DNA of 13,483 bases from Flavobacteriaceae bacterium (GCA_947443815.1 CANEXR010000045.1:1-13483), one strand, 5' to 3'. Counted from the stretch's first letter, positions 1 through 7,078 are shown. Translations and numbers: made by a program. The notes: generated by a model from the letters alone, not told the origin.

Positions 1-93
1 GCAAACAAAGACATCTAGATTAATTGCAATCTTGATTTGTGAATTTCTAAAAAAAAGTTTTTGTTTTTATTGTAAGAAAAAGAACTTAATCAA

Positions 94-128
94 TTTGTGC
101 CAACTTTCATTTAAATTCTGTAATTTTA
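94..128 (+). promoter_or_regulatory. possible sodC promoter
   Basis: TTTG at 94-97 and TAATTTTA at 121-128 are separated by 23 nt. This resembles the Bacteroidota sigma factor pattern TTTG / TAnnTTTG, but the last base of the -7 box is A rather than G and the spacing is at the long limit. It would give a leader of about 20 nt. Nothing else is recognisable in positions 1-153, which carry no gene. Confidence 0.3.
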
Positions 129-153
129 TAAATTCATTACTAACTTATTAATC

Positions 154-675
154 ATGAAAAAAACAATTGTTTTCGCCTGTTTATTTACAGCTTTTGTTAT
201 TGGATGTAAAACCAATATTGGAGATGCTAAAAAACTTAATATTGTATTTGAACCTAAAAGCAATAGTGCGGTTTCAGGAACAGCTACTTTTGTAGAACAA
301 AATGGTAAAGTAACTTTTGTAGCTACTTTAGCTGGACTAAAGCCCGGAATTCACGCTATTCATATTCATGAAAAATCGGATTGTTCGGCTGCTGATGGAA
401 GTTCTGCCGGAGGACATTGGAATCCGACTTTCAAAAACCATGGAAAATGGGGTGTTGGAGATTATCATAAAGGAGATATTGGAAACTTTACTGCAGACGA
501 AAACGGTAATGGAACCATAACTTTAACTACTGACGAATGGTGTATTGGTTGTGGAGACGCAACAAAAGATATTCTAGGCAAAGGATTAATTGTTCATCAA
601 GGAGCTGATGATTTCACTACACAACCATCTGGTAATGCAGGAGCAAGAGTAGCTTGTTCAGCAATAATTAAATAG
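154..675 (+). CDS. sodC: Cu/Zn superoxide dismutase, lipoprotein
   Basis: Converts superoxide to oxygen and hydrogen peroxide outside the cytoplasm. The first 17 residues are a lipoprotein signal peptide ending in the lipobox VIGC, so Cys18 is the probable lipid anchor; this places the enzyme in the periplasm or on the outer membrane. All metal ligands of the family can be placed: copper His70, His72, His88 and His148; zinc His88 (bridging), His96, His105 and Asp108. Cys77 and Cys168 would form the conserved disulfide, and Arg165 is the active-site arginine. An extra pair, Cys130 and Cys133 (WCIGCG), lies just before the electrostatic-loop region and is not part of the textbook set. At 173 residues it has the normal length. 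It stands alone, with a terminator directly downstream. Family assignment is very secure; the cell location is inferred from the lipobox. Confidence 0.96.
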   Translation: MKKTIVFACLFTAFVIGCKTNIGDAKKLNIVFEPKSNSAVSGTATFVEQNGKVTFVATLAGLKPGIHAIHIHEKSDCSAADGSSAGGHWNPTFKNHGKWGVGDYHKGDIGNFTADENGNGTITLTTDEWCIGCGDATKDILGKGLIVHQGADDFTTQPSGNAGARVACSAIIK

Positions 676-698
676 TTCCTTTTTTTAAATAAAAATAC

Positions 699-737
699 AA
701 CCGTTTTTCTGATATAGAATAGAAAGACGGTTTTTTT
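699..737 (+). terminator. Rho-independent terminator of sodC
   Basis: A 12-bp stem (699-710 with 721-732, one G-U pair) closes a 10-nt loop and runs into seven T residues (731-737). It lies 24 nt after the sodC stop. Confidence 0.85.
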
Positions 738-771
738 AATTTTAATTTAATCCAATCACCATAAAAAAACA

Positions 772-779
772 TAGCTTTG
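772..779 (+). promoter_or_regulatory. -7 box of the LETM1-related gene
   Basis: TAGCTTTG matches TAnnTTTG exactly and sits 18 nt before the ATG at 798, giving a predicted leader of roughly 10 nt. No clear TTG -33 element is visible upstream. The box ends in the TTG at 777-779, which would otherwise be read as an alternative start codon. This is the main reason for choosing 798. Confidence 0.55.
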
Positions 780-797
780 TACTTTCAAATCAAAGTT

Positions 798-2000
798 ATG
801 ATTAACCCATCGACACCTGGTTGGATTGATAAATTTTTTCATAAACAAAATTCATCAAAACAAGCTGTTTCTGAAACCAGTGCTTCATTTTATAATAAAG
901 TAAGAGACACTGGTTTTATATATGGTCATATTATTTCATTTGAAACCCAAGTTCCAATACAAACCAAAGGTTGGTTTAAAGAAGAAATTTCTAAAGTAGC
1001 GCTCTTAAACACTTTATTTGGTGTTTTTATTTTGACTAAAAAAGAATACAATCCAGATCAATTTATAACTGATACTGTAGCTTTTTATAATCAAATGAAT
1101 CCGCAGGGTTTTACACTATTCCAAAAAATATTACCTAAAAACAATGCTTCATTTGCTTTAGAAAAAATAATAGATGAGCGCGTACAAACTAATGATAGTA
1201 TTATCAGTAAAAATTTCTCTCATTTAGTTACCAATGCACTATTATTTATGGATGTATTGGCTTTTAGGCAGTATTTAATACATGACTCCATTCCAGAAAA
1301 ATACTTAAAAAAATTTGAAGAAACTGTAGTTAATATTGTCACTTTAGCGCTCAAAATAAAATCTAATAAAACACAATATGATGATTTATTGATTAAACTT
1401 TTTGAAGCCTCTATCCGATACAGTAAATTTTCAAAGCATTCGATTCAAACTTTCGAAAACATTCAATTGGATTATTTTACAAATGAACTAGAAAAAAAAT
1501 ATTTAATTGATATGGCAGGAATGGCTTTATGGAGTGACGGGGTGATTGAAAACAATGAAGCTTATTTTTTATACCAATTAGCTGGTAATTTAGAAATTTC
1601 AGATGATTTTGTTACCTTAAGTATCCAAAAAACAAATGATTTCATTACAAAACACAAAAATGAAATTCCTTATTTTAATTATTCAAATCCAGTAAAACAT
1701 TTTTATGATCAAACCACTCAAAGTGTAGCAAAACTTGTTTCTAGAAACAAAAACAGATTAGTAAAAGAGATTGTTCAAAGTAAAGAACTAATGGTTTTAT
1801 TAGCCTATTCAACTCGTAGGGATTTAGATGAAAAAGAAAAGAAAAAAGTGAAGAAACAACTATTAGATATTTGCAAAACAATACCTTCTTTGACCATTTT
1901 TTTACTCCCAGGAGGTAGTTTGTTATTGCCTATTTTAATTAAATTCATTCCCACTCTTTTACCTTCTGCTTTCAATGAAAATCTGGAAAATGAAGATTAA
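798..2000 (+). CDS. LETM1-related protein with TerB-like centre
   Basis: A 400-residue protein without signal peptide. Residues about 235-275 (IDMAGMALWSDGVIENNEAY onward) resemble the helical TerB/tellurite-resistance fold, with the usual pattern of an acidic turn followed by a helix. The C-terminal 40 residues (from about 355; TIPSLTIFLLPGGSLLLPI, then a second hydrophobic stretch ending LLPSAF) match the core of the LETM1 domain of mitochondrial inner-membrane proteins. Flavobacterial homologues are, as I recall, annotated as LETM1-related biofilm-associated proteins; no biochemical role is visible here. The two hydrophobic stretches could touch or enter the membrane. The gene is monocistronic, with its own -7 box and a terminator. 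An in-frame TTG at 777 would add seven residues but lies in the promoter box. Family recognition is good; function is unknown. Confidence 0.8.
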   Translation: MINPSTPGWIDKFFHKQNSSKQAVSETSASFYNKVRDTGFIYGHIISFETQVPIQTKGWFKEEISKVALLNTLFGVFILTKKEYNPDQFITDTVAFYNQMNPQGFTLFQKILPKNNASFALEKIIDERVQTNDSIISKNFSHLVTNALLFMDVLAFRQYLIHDSIPEKYLKKFEETVVNIVTLALKIKSNKTQYDDLLIKLFEASIRYSKFSKHSIQTFENIQLDYFTNELEKKYLIDMAGMALWSDGVIENNEAYFLYQLAGNLEISDDFVTLSIQKTNDFITKHKNEIPYFNYSNPVKHFYDQTTQSVAKLVSRNKNRLVKEIVQSKELMVLLAYSTRRDLDEKEKKKVKKQLLDICKTIPSLTIFLLPGGSLLLPILIKFIPTLLPSAFNENLENED

Positions 2001-2029
2001 AAAAAAACTGCCTAAGCAGTCTTTTTTTT
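2001..2029. terminator. terminator between convergent genes
   Basis: ACTGC (2007-2011), loop CTAA and GCAGT (2016-2020) are flanked by an A-run before (2001-2007) and eight T after (2022-2029). It starts at the stop of the LETM1-related gene and lies 20 nt from the carbonic anhydrase stop. With A and T runs on both sides it can serve both strands. Confidence 0.75.
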
Positions 2030-2048
2030 CTATACCCATTAAATACTT

Positions 2049-2684
2049 TTAAAATTTTAGTTGATATACATCGTCCAAATCTTTATCGGAACTAATATTT
2101 ACATTCAAATCAGTTACAAATCCCGAATTCAGTCCATAAGCCCAACCGTGTAGTGTTAATTCTTGTCCATTTTTCCATGCCGATTGGACAATTGATGTTT
2201 TGGCCAAATCAAAAACCTGTTCTTTTACATTTATTTCTACAAAGGCATTGAAACGATCGTTTTCATTTTCTATCCCATCTAAATACACTTGATGCAAGCG
2301 ATATACATCTTTAATATGACGAATCCAGTTATCAATAATTCCTATTGATACATTTCCCATAGCGGCTTTAATACCGCCACAACCATAATGACCACAAACA
2401 AGTACGTGTTTAACTTTCAAAACATTTACTGCATAATCCAATACACTTAACATATTCATATCAGAATGTATGACCATATTGGCGATGTTTCTGTGAACAA
2501 AAACTTCGCCAGGTTTAGCTCCAACAATCTCATTTGCAGGAACCCTACTATCTGAGCAACCAATCCATAATAATGGTGGGGTTTGTCCTTTGGCTAAATC
2601 TTGAAAATAATTAGGGTCGCTTTCTAAGGAAGTCTCTACCCATTTTTTATTGTTGTCTAATATTTTTTTATAAAAGTCATCCAT
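2049..2684 (-). CDS. can: beta-class carbonic anhydrase
   Basis: Interconverts CO2 and bicarbonate in the cytoplasm, supplying bicarbonate to carboxylases. The zinc site of the beta class is complete: Cys43, Asp45 and Arg47 in CSDSR (the Asp/Arg pair is the gating dyad), then His99 and Cys102 in CGHYGCGG. Spacing and numbering are within one residue of E. coli Can (Cys42, Asp44, His98, Cys101). At 211 residues the length is normal and there is no signal peptide. The start is the only ATG that keeps the usual N-terminal helix. It is transcribed away from the gene-free stretch 2685-3053. I see only a poor -7 candidate upstream (TATATTGC on the minus strand), so its promoter is not assigned. It converges with the LETM1-related gene. 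Assignment secure. Confidence 0.96.
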   Translation of the reverse strand: MDDFYKKILDNNKKWVETSLESDPNYFQDLAKGQTPPLLWIGCSDSRVPANEIVGAKPGEVFVHRNIANMVIHSDMNMLSVLDYAVNVLKVKHVLVCGHYGCGGIKAAMGNVSIGIIDNWIRHIKDVYRLHQVYLDGIENENDRFNAFVEINVKEQVFDLAKTSIVQSAWKNGQELTLHGWAYGLNSGFVTDLNVNISSDKDLDDVYQLKF

Positions 2685-3053
2685 AATAATTCATTTTGCT
2701 TGCAATATAGATTCTATATTTGTTATAAAATAATTGATTTATATTTTTTAAATATACTATAGTTATTCCTTTATTTGTGGAATTTTAATGTTTTATTTCC
2801 TTTTAAAACTTTACTTTTTTTTCAAAATCTTAACAATATTCTATACTAATACGATTTTGAATATTTAAAACATCCCATGTTAAAAATAGATCTAACATCA
2901 TCAAGTTTATAAAAAACATTTATGTGTTCTCAATTATAATTCCATCGATTTAAACAAAAAATAAAACTCAATCTTAAGACCCCTTTAATATTTGGAATCC
3001 AAAAATAAGACTTTGTTAATGGAATAAAAAATAGATTTTCAAGTAATACTATT
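2685..3053. other. gene-free AT-rich intergenic stretch
   Basis: No ORF with plausible composition is present on either strand. The stretch is very AT-rich with homopolymer A and T runs. The only signal is on the plus strand: TTTG at 2695-2698 and a perfect TATATTTG at 2715-2722, 16 nt apart. That is a promoter-like pair pointing into the empty region and towards the hairpin at 3061-3089. A short imperfect repeat TTTGGAATCCAAA lies near 2990-3003. Nothing else is recognisable. Confidence 0.4.
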
Positions 3054-3093
3054 AAAAAAAAATCAGAATAAAACTAAATTATTCTGATTTTTT
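3054..3093. terminator. terminator of dps (both strands possible)
   Basis: AATCAGAATAA (3061-3071) and TTATTCTGATT (3079-3089) form an 11-bp perfect stem around a 7-nt loop. An A-run lies at 3054-3060 (a T-run on the minus strand) and T residues at 3088-3093. It is 20 nt past the dps stop on the minus strand. The symmetric flanks mean it could also end a plus-strand transcript. Confidence 0.8.
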
Positions 3094-3113
3094 GAAATAT
3101 CAATACTGTTATT

Positions 3114-3587
3114 TTATTCTTCTAACCAAGCCCGCATCATCCAAATTGTTTTTTCCTGCTCAGCAATAAAATCACTCATCATAGAATTGGTTCCTTGATC
3201 ATTAATTTCATCCGATTTAACGAGAATTTCTCTTTCAATTGTCAACAAATGCGAAAGAGAGTCTACAATCAAATGAATCGATTTTTCATCATTAGAGATG
3301 TTTTTTCCAACCCTCAATTGATTGAATTTGATATAGTCCTCAAAAGTATGCAAAGGTTTTCCTCCAAGTGTAAGCACTCGCTCAGCAATACTATCAATTT
3401 TCAATTGTGCATCATTATAAAGTTCTTCAAACTTGAGATGCAAATCAAAGAAACGTTTACCTCGAATATTCCAATGAATCCCACGCAAATTCTGATAATA
3501 TACTTGGAAATTTGAAAGTAAAACATTCAATTCAACTATAATTAATTCAGACTCTTTTACTGGTAATCCTAAAATATTAGTTTTCAT
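3114..3587 (-). CDS. dps: Dps, DNA-binding ferritin-like protein
   Basis: Forms a dodecameric shell that oxidises ferrous iron with hydrogen peroxide and stores it, protecting DNA during starvation and peroxide stress. The ferroxidase residues of the family are present at the expected spacing: His38, His50, Glu54 (Asp in E. coli and Listeria, a conservative change), Asp65 and Glu69. The GIHWNIRGKRFFDLH segment is typical. The N-terminus is short, without the lysine-rich tail that lets E. coli Dps bind DNA directly, so DNA compaction is uncertain. I start at ATG 3587 (157 residues). An in-frame TTG at 3614 lies upstream of the -7 box at 3602-3609 and so should not be in the mRNA. The gene is divergent from oxyR across a palindrome, which suggests peroxide control by OxyR. 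Confidence 0.94.
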   Translation of the reverse strand: MKTNILGLPVKESELIIVELNVLLSNFQVYYQNLRGIHWNIRGKRFFDLHLKFEELYNDAQLKIDSIAERVLTLGGKPLHTFEDYIKFNQLRVGKNISNDEKSIHLIVDSLSHLLTIEREILVKSDEINDQGTNSMMSDFIAEQEKTIWMMRAWLEE

Positions 3588-3601
3588 ATTTTTATTTTTT
3601 A

Positions 3602-3609
3602 CAAATTTA
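3602..3609 (-). promoter_or_regulatory. -7 box of dps
   Basis: On the minus strand TAAATTTG is an exact TAnnTTTG match, 14 nt before the dps ATG, giving a leader of about 10 nt. The nearest upstream TTG (3636-3638, complement) is 26 nt away, too far for a good -33 element. A weak -33 is what one expects of a promoter that needs an activator, and this TTG lies inside the palindrome 3634-3648. Confidence 0.6.
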
Positions 3610-3633
3610 GGCAAGAAAAACGCTGTTTACACT

Positions 3634-3648
3634 ATCAATTAAATTGAT
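3634..3648. promoter_or_regulatory. putative OxyR operator palindrome
   Basis: ATCAATTAAATTGAT is a perfect 7-bp inverted repeat around one central base. It fits the ATC-N9-GAT form of the T-N11-A box bound by LysR-type regulators. It lies between the dps and oxyR -7 boxes, at about the -33 position of both promoters. LysR-family regulators usually bind next to their own divergent promoter, so OxyR is the obvious candidate. The site is inferred, and the AT-rich context makes chance palindromes more likely than average. Confidence 0.55.
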
Positions 3649-3654
3649 TGTTTT

Positions 3655-3662
3655 TATATTTG
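3655..3662 (+). promoter_or_regulatory. -7 box of oxyR
   Basis: TATATTTG matches TAnnTTTG exactly and lies 19 nt before the oxyR ATG, giving a leader of about 12 nt. No good TTG -33 element is visible; the palindrome 3634-3648 occupies that place. Confidence 0.55.
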
Positions 3663-3681
3663 CATCAGAAATTACTATAAA

Positions 3682-4623
3682 ATGACGATAACTCAATTAA
3701 AATATGTTTTGGCTGTAGCTGAGCATAAAAACTTTACACTTGCTGCCGAAAAATGCTTTGTTACACAACCCACTTTGAGCATGCAAATTCAGAAAATTGA
3801 AGAAGAATTAAGCATTCAGATATTTGATCGAAGTAAAAAGCCAATTCAACTTACTGATATAGGTCAAAAAATTGTTAATCAAGCTAAAAATATTGTCAAT
3901 GAGGCGGATCGCATTCAAGATATTGTAGAGCAACAAAAAGGATTTATAGGTGGTGAATTTCGACTTGGAATCATACCTACAATTATGCCTACATTACTTC
4001 CAATGTTTTTGAATAATTTTATAAAAAAGTATCCAAAAGTAAAACTCATCATCGAAGAGTTAAATACGGAGGAAATAATTATTAAACTAAACAATGGTCA
4101 TCTAGATGCTGCAATTGCAGCAACTCCTTTAATGGAAGATAAAATAAAGGAAATTGTACTTTACTTCGAACCTTTTGTAGCTTATATCCCTGAAAGTCAC
4201 CACAATTTTCAGAAAGAAGAAATAGAAGTATCGGATTTAAATCTAGACGATATTCTTTTATTACAAGACGGGCATTGCTTCCGCGATGGTATATTGAATT
4301 TATGTAAAAATAACAGTAGAAATGACAGTAACCATTTTCAGATAGAAAGTGGTAGTTTTGAAACTTTAATAAAACTTGCTGATGAGGGTTTAGGCACAAC
4401 TCTTCTACCCTATTTGCATACACTTGATTTAAAAGATTCTGATAAAGTAAAACTGAGACATTTTAAAGAGCCAAAACCAGCAAGAGAAGTGAGTTTGATT
4501 TTTCCAAAAAGCGAATTAAAAATTCAAATTATAGACGCTTTGAGAAGCACTATTACAGGTGTAGTAAAAGGTGCAATTGTTTTTCAAAATGTTCAAATCA
4601 TAAGTCCTCTACAAAAAAAATAA
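3682..4623 (+). CDS. oxyR: LysR-type peroxide sensor OxyR
   Basis: Transcription factor that senses hydrogen peroxide by forming an internal disulfide and then activates antioxidant genes. Residues 1-60 are the winged helix-turn-helix (NFTLAAEKCFVTQPTLSMQI, about 17-36), followed by a linker helix and the LysR effector domain from about 90. The redox cysteines fall at Cys199 (in DGHCFRD) and Cys208, the same numbers as in E. coli OxyR. His198 and Arg201, also part of that site, are present. This separates it from other LysR proteins, which lack the pair. Its 313 residues are slightly longer than E. coli OxyR. It is divergent from dps, its classic target, over a palindrome that could mediate both autoregulation and dps control. 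It has its own terminator. Assignment is secure; the regulon is inferred. Confidence 0.95.
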   Translation: MTITQLKYVLAVAEHKNFTLAAEKCFVTQPTLSMQIQKIEEELSIQIFDRSKKPIQLTDIGQKIVNQAKNIVNEADRIQDIVEQQKGFIGGEFRLGIIPTIMPTLLPMFLNNFIKKYPKVKLIIEELNTEEIIIKLNNGHLDAAIAATPLMEDKIKEIVLYFEPFVAYIPESHHNFQKEEIEVSDLNLDDILLLQDGHCFRDGILNLCKNNSRNDSNHFQIESGSFETLIKLADEGLGTTLLPYLHTLDLKDSDKVKLRHFKEPKPAREVSLIFPKSELKIQIIDALRSTITGVVKGAIVFQNVQIISPLQKK

Positions 4624-4628
4624 AAATT

Positions 4629-4659
4629 AAAAAAGGAACCCGTTTTAGGTTCCTTTTTT
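4629..4659. terminator. terminator between oxyR and a small gene
   Basis: A perfect 12-bp stem (4629-4640 with 4648-4659; core AAGGAACC / GGTTCCTT) with a 7-nt loop and A/T flanks. It starts 6 nt after the oxyR stop and lies 5 nt from the stop of the convergent small gene, so it probably serves both. Confidence 0.88.
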
Positions 4660-4663
4660 AATT

Positions 4664-4861
4664 TTATCGATTCACAATAATAAGACACTGTTTTAATTCT
4701 GGTTTTTCGATAGTGAAACTTAACAACCACTCCCTCAACTGCTCCATTTCATAAGGCAAGAGGGTTTTAATCGCTTTTTCTAGTTCTTTACAAAAAAGCA
4801 CTGGATCAAAACTTACTCTTTCCAGTATTGATTTTGTGTAGTCAAACATTATTTTAGACAT
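4664..4861 (-). CDS. small conserved-looking protein, unknown
   Basis: A 65-residue acidic-basic helical protein without signal peptide or membrane segment. The pattern FDYTKSILERVSFDPVLFCKELEKAIKTLLP... alternates hydrophobic and charged residues in two or three amphipathic helices, which looks like real coding sequence. I have an impression that short Bacteroidota proteins of this kind (FDYxKxILExVSFDxxLFxKEL) exist without known function, but I cannot assign a family. The start may be ATG 4861 or ATG 4849 (MFDYTK), which would give 61 residues. No convincing promoter is visible in the 144 nt upstream; TATTTTTA (4906-4913, minus) is only a near match. The gene ends against the shared terminator with oxyR. 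It could be co-transcribed with mnmD upstream, but the spacing argues against it. Confidence 0.65.
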   Translation of the reverse strand: MSKIMFDYTKSILERVSFDPVLFCKELEKAIKTLLPYEMEQLREWLLSFTIEKPELKQCLIIVNR

Positions 4862-5005
4862 AATAAACTAAGATTTTTGGGGTTTCTCTTGATTTCAAGG
4901 TGCTGTAAAAATACATTATTTGTTATAGTATGTATAAATAATTAACGTAACTTTTTAGTTTTTATTTTATTTCAAAAAAACATTTTTAATTTAAAACTAG
5001 GTTAA

Positions 5006-5668
5006 TTATGGTTTACTGGCTCGAAACATTTCTCTTTTTCCTGGAGGGCCTGCAAGTTTTTCTACTGTAAAACCTACCTCAATCATACTCCGTTTTACAA
5101 CACCTCGAGCGGCATAAGTTACTAACTTCCCCTTTGGTTTAAGCGCATTAAACATTCTTTGAAAAATAGCTGTACTCCACAATTCGGGCTGCACTCTGTA
5201 ACCAAAAGCATCAAAATAAATCAAATCGAATTGCTCAATATCATCGATTGTATCAAAAAACTGTTTCCTTTTTGTAAATTTAAAATCAGGGCTTAAAATT
5301 ATTTTTTCATTCCAATTGCTTTTATGCATTTCTTCAAAAACAACGGCTTCATTCTCAGCATTTAATTCCGCTACATAATTCATACAGAGTACTTCTTCCG
5401 AAGAAACAGGGTAGGCTTCTACACCAACATAATCAATCGGCAATTTTAATTTTTTAGATTCCAAAAAAGTAATAAAAGCATTCAATCCAGTCCCAAATCC
5501 AATTTCAAGAATAGAAACTTGTGTATTTTCAAATAATGAAAGACCATTTTTTATAAAAACGTGCTGTGCTTCTTGAATAGCTCCATGTTTAGAATGATAA
5601 CATTCGTCCCAATCTTTAAGATGAATGGTTGTTGAGCCATCCAATGTTTGAATTATTTCTCTTTTCAA
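5006..5668 (-). CDS. mnmD: tRNA (mnm5s2U34) methyltransferase MnmD
   Basis: Methylates 5-aminomethyl-2-thiouridine at the tRNA wobble position using S-adenosylmethionine; in enterobacteria this is the N-terminal half of the fusion MnmC. Only that half exists here (220 residues), with no FAD oxidase domain, as in other stand-alone MnmD proteins. Visible motifs are YHSKHGA (24-30), SAM-binding motif I ILEIGFGTGLN (53-63), YFDAF (151-155), YAARG (185-189) and the GPPGKREM loop (207-214). The start codon is TTG at 5668. An in-frame stop lies six codons upstream with no ATG between, and the next internal Met is near residue 96. The KREI...DGS N-terminus fits the family, so TTG is real unless a sequencing error hides an ATG. 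It is divergent from ilvE and carries its own -7 box. Confidence 0.92.
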   Translation of the reverse strand: MKREIIQTLDGSTTIHLKDWDECYHSKHGAIQEAQHVFIKNGLSLFENTQVSILEIGFGTGLNAFITFLESKKLKLPIDYVGVEAYPVSSEEVLCMNYVAELNAENEAVVFEEMHKSNWNEKIILSPDFKFTKRKQFFDTIDDIEQFDLIYFDAFGYRVQPELWSTAIFQRMFNALKPKGKLVTYAARGVVKRSMIEVGFTVEKLAGPPGKREMFRASKP

Positions 5669-5713
5669 AATGATTTTATATAATTATTTCGTGTTTTAAA
5701 CTTTTCGACCTGC

Positions 5714-5721
5714 CAAATTTA
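5714..5721 (-). promoter_or_regulatory. -7 box of mnmD
   Basis: On the minus strand TAAATTTG matches TAnnTTTG exactly. It lies 45 nt before the TTG start, predicting a leader of about 40 nt. No clear -33 TTG is seen at the usual spacing. Confidence 0.5.
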
Positions 5722-5876
5722 GTCAATACTTGATATGTATAGACAGCTAAAATCTATATTTTTTATATATTTCATATAAATAGACGTTATTTTTTTACTT
5801 TTTTTAAAATATAAATAAATCACAGTCAAATGCTATATTTAATGGTATTTCCGCATCGTTTCTACTGTTTTTTATT

Positions 5877-5884
5877 TAATTTTG
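5877..5884 (+). promoter_or_regulatory. -7 box of ilvE
   Basis: TAATTTTG matches TAnnTTTG, 74 nt before the ilvE ATG. The leader of about 65 nt contains an inverted repeat CATTCAA (5889-5895) / TTGAATG (5911-5917) with a 15-nt loop. I see no leader peptide rich in branched-chain residues and no terminator, so attenuation is not supported. Confidence 0.5.
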
Positions 5885-5958
5885 TAACCATTCAAATCTA
5901 AATATTGAAATTGAATGATTTCATTTACAAGCAATAAAATATAAAACAATACATTATC

Positions 5959-7026
5959 ATGAGTGCAACTCAAACAACCAAAATTGAAATTATTAAAGCG
6001 GCTACTTCTAAGATAAATGAAGTAGATTTTGAAAAATTAAGCTTCGGTGCTGTATTCACAGACCACTTATTTGAATGTGATTTTAAAAATGGGGAATGGC
6101 AAAAACCGGTCATTAAGCCGTACCAACCCTTTTTACTAGATCCTTCTGCAAGAGTATTTCATTATGGTCAAGCTATTTTTGAAGGTATGAAAGCCTACAA
6201 AGATGATAACAACGCTGTTTGGCTTTTTAGACCTGATGAAAACTACAAACGTTTTAACAATTCAGCGGTTCGTATGGCTATGCCTGAGGTTCCTGAGGAA
6301 ATTTTCATGAACGGTCTTAATCAATTGATACAATTAGACGAAGCTTGGGTAAAAAAAGGAAAAAATAACGCATTGTATATTAGACCTTTTATGATTGCTA
6401 CAGGGACTGGTGTAATTGCTAATCCATCTGATGATTATAAATTTATGATTATTCTTTCTCCAGTTTCTGCTTATTATGCTGGAGATGTCAAAGTATTAAT
6501 TGCGGAACATTTTAGTAGAGCGGCAAATGGTGGTATAGGAGCGGCAAAAGCGGCAGGGAATTATGCTGCCCAATTTTATCCAACTAGTTTAGCTAATAAA
6601 GAAGGATTTCAACAAGTAATCTGGACGGATGATGCTACGCACACCAAATTAGAAGAAGCGGGAACAATGAATGTGTTTTTTAGAATTAATAACACCTTAT
6701 TAACAGCTCCTATTAGCGAAAGAATTCTTGATGGTGTAACTCGAAAAACACTTATTGATTTAGCAAAAAGCGAAGGCATAAATGTAGAAGTTAGACCTGT
6801 TTTAGTATCAGAGCTTGTTGAAGCATCTAAAAACGGAACTTTACAAGAAATTTTTGGTGCAGGAACTGCTGCAGTGGTGAGCCCAATATCTGGATATTCC
6901 TATCAAGATGTTTTTTATGAACTACCAAAAATAGAGAACTCTGTTGCCATACAATTGAAAGACAAATTGACAAACATTCAAAACAAATTAGAAGAAGATA
7001 CTTTTGGATGGACAGTCAAAATATAA
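5959..7026 (+). CDS. ilvE: branched-chain amino acid aminotransferase
   Basis: PLP-dependent fold-type IV transaminase that interconverts valine, leucine and isoleucine with their 2-oxo acids, using glutamate/2-oxoglutarate; cytoplasmic. The Schiff-base lysine is Lys197 (in GAAKAAGNYA), with Tyr202 following as in the family. FHYGQAIFEGMKAY (67-80), EEAGTMNVFF (232-241), LDGVTRKT (257-264) and GAGTAAVVSPI (300-310) are the usual substrate and phosphate-binding segments. The 355 residues match the longer bacterial and mitochondrial-like BCAT class (about 355) rather than the E. coli IlvE class (309), a common situation in Bacteroidota. The start ATG at 5959 has no competing upstream Met. It is monocistronic, with its own -7 box and a strong terminator, and is divergent from mnmD. 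Confidence 0.95.
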   Translation: MSATQTTKIEIIKAATSKINEVDFEKLSFGAVFTDHLFECDFKNGEWQKPVIKPYQPFLLDPSARVFHYGQAIFEGMKAYKDDNNAVWLFRPDENYKRFNNSAVRMAMPEVPEEIFMNGLNQLIQLDEAWVKKGKNNALYIRPFMIATGTGVIANPSDDYKFMIILSPVSAYYAGDVKVLIAEHFSRAANGGIGAAKAAGNYAAQFYPTSLANKEGFQQVIWTDDATHTKLEEAGTMNVFFRINNTLLTAPISERILDGVTRKTLIDLAKSEGINVEVRPVLVSELVEASKNGTLQEIFGAGTAAVVSPISGYSYQDVFYELPKIENSVAIQLKDKLTNIQNKLEEDTFGWTVKI

Positions 7027-7078
7027 ATCATTAATATGTTAATTGGCACTTTCCTAAAAATGTGCCAGCTGAAAAAAT

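Noticed and set aside
777..797. TTG start giving seven more residues to the LETM1-related protein
   Set aside because: The TTG is the end of the -7 box TAGCTTTG, so it would not be in the mRNA.
2049..2684. Possible gamma- or alpha-type carbonic anhydrase
   Set aside because: The CxDxR and HxxC zinc ligands are diagnostic of the beta class.
3588..3614. TTG start giving nine more residues to Dps
   Set aside because: The dps -7 box lies between this codon and ATG 3587.
5885..5958. Possible attenuator in the ilvE leader
   Set aside because: There is only one modest inverted repeat, with no leader peptide rich in Ile/Leu/Val and no T-run terminator.
7044..7067. TGGCAC resembling the -24 half of a sigma-54 promoter
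   Set aside because: No TTGC element follows at the required spacing; the bases are one arm of a hairpin ahead of the ilvE terminator.
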